A model generated the notes under the pieces. The model had not been told where the DNA came from. It did no database searches and saw only the letters and a program-made list of their open reading frames with translations. This document shows positions 1 to 6,363 of a stretch of 10,947 bases of DNA, piece by piece. Each line of letters opens with the position of its first letter. Positions within the stretch are counted from its first letter, which is position 1. This DNA comes from Chitinophaga pinensis. Its GTDB lineage: Bacteria; Bacteroidota; Bacteroidia; NS11-12g; UBA9320. The DNA is taken from contig CAMDCQ010000069.1 in NCBI GenBank assembly GCA_945890595.1, forward strand, positions 1 through 10,947. The letters are read 5' to 3'. Made by a program: the position numbers and the translations under genes.

Positions 1-2
1 AA

Positions 3-743
3 GATACTTTTCAAGCGGTTCTTAAGGTTAACGTTGGTAGTTACATCGTGATTTATTTCGTGCTTACTACACTTTTTTTGAAGAATTTTTACCAAAAACG
101 AAATCAGGACTTAAAGTCTGAACAACAGTATAACCTCATAAAGAATTGGGTTGCCTTTTTTTATATTTTATGTCTGCTCGCATACACCAGGGCTTTTGTA
201 CATTTTTCTTTCGATTTGGCATACAAAGATGGCTTGCCTGCTGTTGTTTCTTTACTTTCAAAAACGATATTAATTTTTTTAATTTTCTTTAAAGTATTTA
301 CCACTCCAGAAATTCTTTTTGGGAATAAAAAACTAAAAAAGGTCCTATCCAGCCATCCTAAAAATCGTATAATGGCAGATACCAAAATTGTTAAAATAAA
401 CAATGAATACTATTTAAACAATAAACGTATCGAGGATTATTTTGAAGGAAAAACAAGGGAATGCATTAGGATGTTCCTAAATAAAAGTAACGAATTTGTA
501 AATCTGAATCAATTGAATGATGTTTTTGAGAACGATGAGAAGATGAGTTATGCTGCCTTAAAAAATCGACGGGAGCAGTGCATAAAAGAGATTAAACTTC
601 TCTTGGCGTTTAGGTTGGATGTTTCATTAGATACTGTTTTTATAGAAACCCACGATCCAGTAGATAAACGTATTAAATGGTTTAGACTGAATCCCGAACT
701 AATAGTAATTCAAAACTCAGTCAGCATGCCTGACGCGTCGTAG
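3..743 (+). CDS. Membrane protein with soluble C-terminal domain, possible membrane-anchored regulator (5' partial)
   Basis: The reading frame is open to the left edge and the first 15 codons have no ATG, so the gene very likely begins outside the window. A GTG at 48 is the only early start-like codon. The visible N-terminal third is hydrophobic: part of one membrane segment at the edge, then two more at about residues 33-52 and 65-86, counted from the GTG. A basic linker (KKLKKV) follows, then a soluble, charged domain of about 125 residues. That domain has helical stretches ending in a tract (MSYAALKNRREQCIKEIKLL) that could be a recognition helix, followed by a beta-rich tail. The layout recalls Bacteroidota regulators with a multi-pass sensor and a C-terminal DNA-binding domain, but the AraC helix-turn-helix signature is absent and I do not recognise the family. 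The regulator idea is inference. The gene is on the same strand as the oxidoreductase that follows. Confidence 0.7.
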   Translation, partial: DTFQAVLKVNVGSYIVIYFVLTTLFLKNFYQKRNQDLKSEQQYNLIKNWVAFFYILCLLAYTRAFVHFSFDLAYKDGLPAVVSLLSKTILIFLIFFKVFTTPEILFGNKKLKKVLSSHPKNRIMADTKIVKINNEYYLNNKRIEDYFEGKTRECIRMFLNKSNEFVNLNQLNDVFENDEKMSYAALKNRREQCIKEIKLLLAFRLDVSLDTVFIETHDPVDKRIKWFRLNPELIVIQNSVSMPDAS

Positions 744-768
744 TTTTTGTAGGCATATTTTTCTATTT
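726..768 (+). terminator. Possible intrinsic terminator overlapping the stop codon of the first gene
   Basis: Six-base inverted arms ATGCCT (726-731) and AGGCAT (751-756) are followed by a T-rich tract, ATTTTTCTATTT (757-768). The 19-base loop contains the TAG stop (741-743) and an 8-base palindrome, GACGCGTC (732-739). The stem is short and the loop long, so this is a weak call. Confidence 0.3.
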
Positions 769-907
769 AATAGGTCGTTTTTCGCTTCTAGCTTAACCTA
801 AATCGCTTGTAAGGCAATTCTTTTAGACGATTCCTATAGCGTGCTGTCCCTCAAATTATATACAACTAAGCATATATACCCTCTTAAAAAAAGGTTAATT
901 TTACGCT

Positions 908-1924
908 ATGGAATTAGGTATAGATAGCTTCGCAGCATCGCCCGATAATAAAGCAGATAGCGCAAAATCAATACGCGAGTTACTAGAAAGGATTGAACTA
1001 GCCGACCAAGCAGGGTTGAGCTATTTTGGCATTGGAGAACATCATCGCAAAGATTTTTTAGACTCGGCACCTTCCATGATTTTGGCCGCGGCCGCTGCCA
1101 AAACTAAAACTATACGACTGGGAAGTGCAGTTACGGTTTTGAGCGCTTCTGACCCTGTGCGGGTTTTTCAAAACTATGCTACGTTAGATCTGCTTTCAGA
1201 AGGACGTGCCGAGATAGTTGCCGGAAGAGGTTCTTTTACGGATGCATTTCCGCTATTCGGACTAAATATGAACGATTACAATGCGTTATTTGAGGAGAAA
1301 CTGGATCTTCTCTTGCAACTAAGAGACAACGAAATCGTGAACTGGTCAGGACAATTTAGACCTGCGCTCCACAATCAAGCGGTTTATCCACGACCGCACC
1401 AAGATAAGTTACCCATTTGGGTGGGTGTAGGAGGTACGCCAGCCTCATTTGTACGCGCTGGAAATCTTGGTTTACCGCTTATGGTAGCCATAATAGGAGG
1501 GGAGACTCATCGTTTTAGGCCTTTACTTAATCTTTACTATGATGCCGCTCAACAATCAGGATTTGAGCAATCCACGACGAAAGTAGGTCTTCACTCACTA
1601 GGATTTGTGGGTAAAACTACGCATGACGCCGTGTCCGATTTCTATCCCGGCTATAAGAAAATGTTTGATAAAATAGGAAGCGAACGAGGTTTTGCAACCG
1701 TTACCAAAGAAGGATTTGATGCGCAAAATTCGGCAACAGGAGCTTTATTAGTAGGAGAGCCAAAAGAGATAGTGGACAAAATTTGGCGACATAGTGAAGC
1801 CTTGGGTGGCATAGAGCGAATTACCTTCCAAATGGACGCTGTAAAAGATCACCAAAAATTAATGAAGTGTATTGAACTCATGGGCTCTGAAATGGTGCCT
1901 TTGTTAAAAAGCAGCCTTTGGTAG
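908..1924 (+). CDS. Luciferase-like (LLM class) flavin-dependent oxidoreductase, Atu2307/SP_0267-type
   Basis: This complete 338-residue protein has the single-domain TIM-barrel pattern of bacterial luciferase-like monooxygenases. Visible signatures are GIGEHH (41-46) after the first helix, the conserved stretch SDPVRVFQNYATLDLLS (81-97), and GRGSFTDAFPLFG (106-118), which is typical of the Atu2307/SP_0267 subgroup. PIWVGVGG lies in the middle, and a flavin-site-like region (TGALLVGEPKEIVDKI) near the C-terminus. Family members bind FMN or F420; in this phylum FMN is the expected cofactor. The substrate is unknown. The start fits the family, which begins with MELGI-like sequences. No good Shine-Dalgarno sequence precedes the ATG, only an A-rich run. 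The gene stands alone between a partial membrane-protein gene and the converging Moco operon, so the neighbours do not suggest a role. Confidence 0.92.
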   Translation: MELGIDSFAASPDNKADSAKSIRELLERIELADQAGLSYFGIGEHHRKDFLDSAPSMILAAAAAKTKTIRLGSAVTVLSASDPVRVFQNYATLDLLSEGRAEIVAGRGSFTDAFPLFGLNMNDYNALFEEKLDLLLQLRDNEIVNWSGQFRPALHNQAVYPRPHQDKLPIWVGVGGTPASFVRAGNLGLPLMVAIIGGETHRFRPLLNLYYDAAQQSGFEQSTTKVGLHSLGFVGKTTHDAVSDFYPGYKKMFDKIGSERGFATVTKEGFDAQNSATGALLVGEPKEIVDKIWRHSEALGGIERITFQMDAVKDHQKLMKCIELMGSEMVPLLKSSLW

Positions 1925-1947
1925 AACGTATTAATGGGGTAAGATAA

Positions 1948-1973
1948 CTCAAAAAAGTGTCACCTTTTTTGGG
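1948..1973. terminator. A/T-stem hairpin between convergent genes, likely bidirectional terminator
   Basis: The arms CTCAAAAAAG (1948-1957) and CTTTTTTGGG (1964-1973) pair over ten bases, one of them G-T, around a six-base loop. The hairpin lies 24 bases after the oxidoreductase stop and 18 bases after the moaA stop. On either strand the right arm supplies a run of six T. The stem is A/T-dominated, so strength is uncertain, but its place between two gene ends fits a shared terminator. Confidence 0.5.
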
Positions 1974-1990
1974 CTTTCAAACATAAATTT

Positions 1991-2995
1991 TTACCCACCG
2001 ATGGTAATCATACTCCGATTATGGTGGTTTTCCAAATTTTCAAAATCTTCTAACTCAGTCATTCCTGCCCGCACGGCTTTCTTCTGGTGAAGTGCTTGCT
2101 GTATTAATCCTACTATAGATTTTCCTTGTCTAAATGTTTCTAATAAAGATGTTTCTCCGGTGGAGAAAAGGCAGTTTTTTAATTTGCCATTGGCCGTAAG
2201 TCTAATACGATTACACGCATCACAAAAAGGGTTCGTTACCGTACTAATGATACCAAAACTGCCTTTGTAATTTTTAATTCTATAGTTTCTTGCCGTGAAG
2301 TTTTTCTCGTTGGGTATAGATTCAACACCCACCTCTGTATAGTGTAAATTTACAGCCGTTAATACCTCATCAAAAGTCACCAATTTTGACTTATCCCAAT
2401 TGTTTCCATCAAAAGGCATAAATTCAATAAAACGCACAGTAATCGGTTTGTCACGTGTGTAATTTATGAAATCAATAATCTCATCGTCATTAAAACCTTT
2501 CATAAGAACCACATTTAGTTTTACCATAAAACCCTCCTGTATAAGTAGTTCTATATTGCTCATTGCTTTACTAAACTGATCTCTTTTGGTTATGGCATTA
2601 AATTTTGTGGAATTGAGCGTGTCAAGGCTTACGTTAATGTCTTTTAAGCCACACGATTTGAACGTTTCAATGTGGCGGTCTACCAATATTGCATTGGTGG
2701 TAATGGATAGGTTAACGGGCAAGGTAGACAGAGATGTTAAAATCTCTGCAAAGTCTTTTCTTAGCAAAGGTTCTCCACCGGTTAGCCTTATTTTATCAAC
2801 TCCGTTTTGAACAAATAATGCTGCAATTTGGAATACCTCGTCAGCAGTCATAAGTTGAGATTGAGGAGATAATACTACGCCATTTTCGGGCATACAATAT
2901 GTACACCTCAAGTTACATTTCTCGGTAAGTGAAATACGTAAATAATTATGCTCTCGCCCAAAGCTATCTGTTAATGTAGCACTAACTTTTGTCAT
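1991..2995 (-). CDS. moaA: GTP 3',8-cyclase, radical SAM protein MoaA
   Basis: MoaA carries out the first step of molybdenum cofactor synthesis: radical conversion of GTP to 3',8-cyclo-7,8-dihydro-GTP, which MoaC then rearranges to cyclic pyranopterin monophosphate. The N-terminal radical SAM cluster motif is clear at C27-x3-C31-x2-C34 in EKCNLRCTYC, with the SAM-binding GGEP at 73-76. The second, C-terminal 4Fe-4S site that binds GTP is present as C258, C261 and C275 (FCDACNR followed by KNCLFS). The protein ends in Gly-Gly (MITIGG), the conserved C-terminal tail of active MoaA. At 334 residues it has the normal length. The ATG overlaps the stop of the moaC-moaB fusion by four bases (ATGA), so translation is probably coupled. 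It is the last gene of the operon. Confidence 0.97.
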   Translation of the reverse strand: MTKVSATLTDSFGREHNYLRISLTEKCNLRCTYCMPENGVVLSPQSQLMTADEVFQIAALFVQNGVDKIRLTGGEPLLRKDFAEILTSLSTLPVNLSITTNAILVDRHIETFKSCGLKDINVSLDTLNSTKFNAITKRDQFSKAMSNIELLIQEGFMVKLNVVLMKGFNDDEIIDFINYTRDKPITVRFIEFMPFDGNNWDKSKLVTFDEVLTAVNLHYTEVGVESIPNEKNFTARNYRIKNYKGSFGIISTVTNPFCDACNRIRLTANGKLKNCLFSTGETSLLETFRQGKSIVGLIQQALHQKKAVRAGMTELEDFENLENHHNRSMITIGG

Positions 2996-3900
2996 AAGTG
3001 ACGTTCTCCATCTAACACCTTAAAACTGTGAAATAGCGCTGGGAAGACAGCGTCTAAACTTTCTGCTACACCTTTGCTTGATCCTGGCAATGCTAACACC
3101 AAGCATCTTCCAATAGTTCCAACCACACTGCGCGACAACATAGCATACGGCATTCGTTCTTGACCATACCTGCGAAGCGTTTCTTCAGCGCCAATAAGAC
3201 GTTTGTCTAACAATGGTATAATAGCCTCAGGAGTTACGTCGCGTTCAGACAAACCAGTGCCACCCGTTAGTATTATCACATTATATGTTTGCACTAATGC
3301 AGTAACTGTGCTTTGTATCTTTTCAAAATCATCCGGTATTATTCGCACATCAGCTTGAGCTACACCGAAATTAAGTATCCGTTCTTGTATGATTTGACCA
3401 GAAGTATCCTTTCCGTTTCCTGCAGAAATGGAGTCAGAACAAACTACAATACCGGCCTTTAGATGAGAAACATCGGCGATAGGATAGGAGCTTTTACCCC
3501 CTTTTTTTTCGAGGAGTTTAATATGGTGAATCTCAATGCCTTTATCTATTGGTTTTAGCATGTCATACATGTTTAAGGCGACTATACTAGCGCCATGCAT
3601 AGCTTCCACTTCTACACCTGTTTTGTAGATGGTTTTGATCGTTACGCTAATGGTTATCTCCAAGCCATCTATACTATATTCTATTCCCGTATATTCAATG
3701 GGCATTGGATGACAATCGGGTAAGAGTTCTGGTGTTTTTTTAACGCCAAGCAATCCGGCAGCTTTACTCATCGCAAATACATCACCTTTAGGCACTGTAT
3801 TATTTCTAATAGCTGCAATAGTATCTGGCGTACTCACTTTTACCACAGCCTGTGCTGTAGCCACACGAAGCGTGTTTGATTTGTGGGTTATGTCAATCAT
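2992..3900 (-). CDS. moaCB: Bifunctional MoaC-MoaB/MogA fusion, molybdenum cofactor biosynthesis
   Basis: Two Moco enzymes lie in one 302-residue chain. Residues 1 to about 140 are MoaC, cyclic pyranopterin monophosphate synthase. They show KGDVFAMSKAAGLLG (38-52), the DCHPMPI motif with C63-H64, GVEVEA with E97 and E99, and YDMLKPIDK with D113, K116 and K120, then LLEKKGGKS. Residues from about 147 are a MoaB/MogA molybdopterin adenylyltransferase domain, with VVCSDSISAG (152-161), IPDD (188-191), TGGTGLSERDVTPEA (212-226) and LPGSSKG (271-277). Such fusions occur in Bacteroidota and replace separate moaC and moaB/mogA genes. The MoaC part acts after MoaA; the MogA-like part activates molybdopterin as an AMP ester before MoeA inserts molybdate. 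Both ends overlap their neighbours by four bases (ATGA), linking moaE, moaCB and moaA. Key residues look intact in both halves. Confidence 0.95.
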   Translation of the reverse strand: MIDITHKSNTLRVATAQAVVKVSTPDTIAAIRNNTVPKGDVFAMSKAAGLLGVKKTPELLPDCHPMPIEYTGIEYSIDGLEITISVTIKTIYKTGVEVEAMHGASIVALNMYDMLKPIDKGIEIHHIKLLEKKGGKSSYPIADVSHLKAGIVVCSDSISAGNGKDTSGQIIQERILNFGVAQADVRIIPDDFEKIQSTVTALVQTYNVIILTGGTGLSERDVTPEAIIPLLDKRLIGAEETLRRYGQERMPYAMLSRSVVGTIGRCLVLALPGSSKGVAESLDAVFPALFHSFKVLDGERHL

Positions 3901-4334
3901 TTATTCTTCTTCCATTGGTAATCTCCCGTTTCAAAGATTTCCTTGCCAAAGATAGGCACCTCTTTTTTTATTCTATCTACAATATACTCTGTAGCCTCAT
4001 ATACCTGAGGACGGTGTGCAGCAGATACAAACACAAAAAAACAAATCTCTCCCACATTTACCTTGCCCAAGCTATGATAGATGTGCATGCAACTCAAATC
4101 AAATTTCTGAAACGTTTCTTCTCTGATGATATACAAAATAGGATCAGCCATTTCTTCGTAACACGAAAATTCAATCGCACTTACAGTTTGTCCTTCAATT
4201 ACATCTGCTCTCACCTGCCCTAAGAATATAGTATGAGCACCAATGTCTGTTTTTGACTGATGCTTGGCAATGGCACTTGCTACAAAATCTGGCGTAATCT
4301 CTCCGTCTATGAATACCTTTTTTTTATCTGACAT
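3897..4334 (-). CDS. moaE: Molybdopterin synthase catalytic subunit MoaE
   Basis: MoaE is the large subunit of molybdopterin synthase. With thiocarboxylated MoaD it puts the two dithiolene sulfurs into cyclic pyranopterin monophosphate. At 145 residues it has the usual size. Visible family features are GAHTIFLGQVR (32-42), the EFSCYEEMA stretch (55-63), HSLGKVNVGE (87-96), the invariant HR pair at 107-108, and KKEVPIFGKE (123-132). K124 and K131 have the same seven-residue spacing as the two active-site lysines of the E. coli enzyme (K119 and K126). The start lies three bases after the E1-rhodanese stop and the end overlaps moaCB by four bases. Confidence 0.96.
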   Translation of the reverse strand: MSDKKKVFIDGEITPDFVASAIAKHQSKTDIGAHTIFLGQVRADVIEGQTVSAIEFSCYEEMADPILYIIREETFQKFDLSCMHIYHSLGKVNVGEICFFVFVSAAHRPQVYEATEYIVDRIKKEVPIFGKEIFETGDYQWKKNK

Positions 4335-4337
4335 AGC

Positions 4338-5378
4338 TTAGCTTATTTGACTATTTACTTGGTTGATTTGTGCTGCGGTTTCGTGAAGGCAATACACATT
4401 GGTGTAGCCATTTTCTATTAATATGTGGTGTGCATCAATGCTTCGATTACCACTCTGGCAAAATATATAAATTTCTTTATTTCTAGGTACTAAAGAGAGC
4501 TGAATAGCTAAAGAAGCCAACGGAATACGCAAATAGTTTTCTAAAGTGATGAACGGAAGTTCTCCGTCATTGCGCACATCTAAAAAGATGCCGATTTGTT
4601 TCGTTTGCTCAAGCCTTATTTTTTCTATGGGTGCATAGGTTCGTGCAAAAAATGATGGAGTAATAAAATCATGGTGTTGGGTATCGTAGGCAAAATGAGT
4701 CTGTCTATTGGTCAAAGTATCTACCAATACCATTTCATTGGTGAGCAATTGACCGATTTTTAGAAAGAACTTTAACACTTCATTAGCTTGATATAAACCC
4801 GCCATTGCCACCGTGGTTGGCATTACACCTGCTTCTGCACACGATTGACTATTTGTTGGCGACAATGGGTACAAACACCTGTATGAACCCGATTGGTAGG
4901 CATTGAATACCGCTACTTGAAACTGAAAACGATACACGGAAGCATGGACAAATGGTTTATTCGTCAATATACTTGCATCATTTATTAAAAACCTAGCATC
5001 TATGGCATCTGTTGCATCTACTATTAGGTCGTAATCTCTAAAAATCGCTAAGGCATTTTGTCCAGTTAGAAATTCAGAATAGGATTTAAATTCAATAGCT
5101 GGAAATTGTATGCTTAGCTTTTTACAGGCAGTTTCTGACTTAGACAATGCTATATCGCTTTCAGAAAACAAAACTTGTCTGTGTAAATTACACAAGCTCA
5201 CCGCATCGCCATCTATAACACCTAACGTTCCAATTCCTGATGAGGCTAGGTAAGGAAGAACAGCGTTACCAAGGCCACCCGCACCTACGATTAATACGCG
5301 GGCTTGCACTAATTTCTCTTGCCCGCTTTCTCCAACTTGGGGAAGTGTCATTTGTCGTGTATATCTGCTATCTACCAT
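4338..5378 (-). CDS. moeB: MoeB/ThiF-type E1 adenylyltransferase fused to a rhodanese domain (MoaD-activating)
   Basis: This 346-residue protein is expected to adenylate the C-terminal glycine of MoaD and then pass sulfur to it, as eukaryotic MOCS3/Uba4 does. The E1 domain (about 5-240) has the nucleotide-binding GAGGLG (32-37), the D56-x-D58 and NLHRQ (64-68) stretch, DATDAIDAR (121-129), and CAEAGVMP, whose C180 aligns with the conserved E1 cysteine. The rhodanese domain (about 262-340) has DVRNDGE and a canonical active-site loop CQSGNRS with C307. The zinc-binding CxxC pairs of E. coli MoeB are not intact. The first pair is reduced to SYRC (S165, C168) and no C-terminal CxxC follows. The gene abuts moaD with no gap. 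E. coli MoeB lacks the rhodanese; here the sulfur carrier is built in. Confidence 0.92.
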   Translation of the reverse strand: MVDSRYTRQMTLPQVGESGQEKLVQARVLIVGAGGLGNAVLPYLASSGIGTLGVIDGDAVSLCNLHRQVLFSESDIALSKSETACKKLSIQFPAIEFKSYSEFLTGQNALAIFRDYDLIVDATDAIDARFLINDASILTNKPFVHASVYRFQFQVAVFNAYQSGSYRCLYPLSPTNSQSCAEAGVMPTTVAMAGLYQANEVLKFFLKIGQLLTNEMVLVDTLTNRQTHFAYDTQHHDFITPSFFARTYAPIEKIRLEQTKQIGIFLDVRNDGELPFITLENYLRIPLASLAIQLSLVPRNKEIYIFCQSGNRSIDAHHILIENGYTNVYCLHETAAQINQVNSQIS

Positions 5379-5612
5379 TTATCCTCCGGCAAAGGGTGAG
5401 AGTAGGGCAACTTCATCATATTCATTCAAATGAATATCTTTATCCATCGCCACCAACTTCTGATTTATAGCGACATAAAAGTCATTGGATGTTAGGTTGT
5501 AGGTGTTTGACAAATAGGAAATTACTTCGTGCAATGTTTCTCCTTTTATCATCAGTTCTTCGGTAGTTTTACCTGTTATATCTGCTAGTTCTCCGAAATA
5601 TGTAATTCTCAT
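5379..5612 (-). CDS. moaD: Molybdopterin synthase sulfur carrier subunit MoaD
   Basis: This 77-residue ubiquitin-fold sulfur carrier is the small subunit of molybdopterin synthase. It is recognised by its size, the beta-grasp start MRITYFGELADITGK, the late LNEYDEVALLSPFAGG segment and the terminal Gly-Gly, which is adenylated by MoeB and converted to a thiocarboxylate. The gene order moaD-moeB-moaE places the carrier, its activating enzyme and its catalytic partner side by side. The start lies three bases after the permease stop. The stop codon TAA directly precedes the ATG of moeB. Confidence 0.94.
   Translation of the reverse strand: MRITYFGELADITGKTTEELMIKGETLHEVISYLSNTYNLTSNDFYVAINQKLVAMDKDIHLNEYDEVALLSPFAGG
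5382..5387 (-). promoter_or_regulatory. Shine-Dalgarno-like GGAGGA for moeB inside the Gly-Gly codons of moaD
   Basis: The last two sense codons of moaD are GGA GGA, followed by TAA and then the moeB ATG. This gives a perfect purine-rich GGAGGA three bases before the start, closer than the usual spacing. None of the other junctions in this operon shows a Shine-Dalgarno match, so the site may be chance from the obligatory Gly-Gly tail, or may aid re-initiation. Confidence 0.35.
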
Positions 5613-5615
5613 TTT

Positions 5616-6362
5616 TTATACTAAAAAAAGTTTGACCGTTGCTATTACCAATACACCTGCAAGCAAATACTTAAGCGTGTTAATGTTAAATTTTCGACTT
5701 CCATATAAAGCTCCTAAACTCCCACCTAACAGTGCAACAGGCATAAAATACCAGACTTCCAAAGGTATTTGCTTGCCTTGAATAATAAAGCCCGTTATTC
5801 CTGCAAGAGAATTGACGAAAATAAACAATGCAGAAACAGCAGCAGCTTGCTTCATATTACCCCATCCAAGTAAGATAATAAGAGGACTTAATATAATTCC
5901 GCCTCCAATACCAATCATTCCAGAAAAGAGACCAATGGCAGATCCGATAATCAGTGATCCTGTGATACTAGATGGTACGATTTTGTTCTTTTCTGTGCCA
6001 AAAATATTGAGCATTCGTAGAATAGCGATGGCTAAAAAGAAACCTAATATTTTTTTATAAAGGCCGGCATCAATGGAAATATATCCGCCTAAAAATGCCA
6101 TGGGGATGGACGTAACGGCGAAGGGATAAAATAGATTCCACTTAAAATGATTGTTCTTTTTAAAAAACCAAAAGGATACGCCTGAAACAAATACGTTGAG
6201 CAGCAATGCAGTTGGCTTCATACTCATTACGGGGAGAGAGAATAGTGCCATAAGTGCCAAATATCCGCTTGCGCCTCCATGACCTACACTCGCGTATAAA
6301 AATGCCACTACGAGCAAAATACTCATGAACATAAACAAGATACCGGGCTTAAGTAGTTCCAC
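5616..6362 (-). CDS. TauE/SafE-family membrane permease in the Moco operon
   Basis: This 248-residue, strongly hydrophobic protein has about seven or eight membrane segments and the two-fold internal repeat of TauE/SafE (sulfite/sulfonate-type) transporters. The first half has SVGHGGASGYLAL (25-37) followed by MKPTALLLN (48-56). The second half has GMIGIGGGIILSPLI (148-162) followed by MKQAAAVSALFIF (170-182). Family members move sulfite, sulfoacetate and related anions or organosulfur compounds; some have other substrates. The substrate here is not readable. The start is GTG, one base after the moeA stop; ATG codons at residues 11 and 13 are alternatives. Its place between moeA and moaD, with no intervening promoter space, means it is co-transcribed with Moco synthesis, which suggests an anion linked to a molybdoenzyme or to sulfur supply (inference). 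Confidence 0.88.
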   Translation of the reverse strand: MELLKPGILFMFMSILLVVAFLYASVGHGGASGYLALMALFSLPVMSMKPTALLLNVFVSGVSFWFFKKNNHFKWNLFYPFAVTSIPMAFLGGYISIDAGLYKKILGFFLAIAILRMLNIFGTEKNKIVPSSITGSLIIGSAIGLFSGMIGIGGGIILSPLIILLGWGNMKQAAAVSALFIFVNSLAGITGFIIQGKQIPLEVWYFMPVALLGGSLGALYGSRKFNINTLKYLLAGVLVIATVKLFLV

Positions 6363-6363
6363 T

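Noticed and set aside
3876..4223. Plus-strand 115-codon frame opposite moaE
   Set aside because: It lies antisense to a clear moaE with all family motifs; the translation has no recognisable feature.
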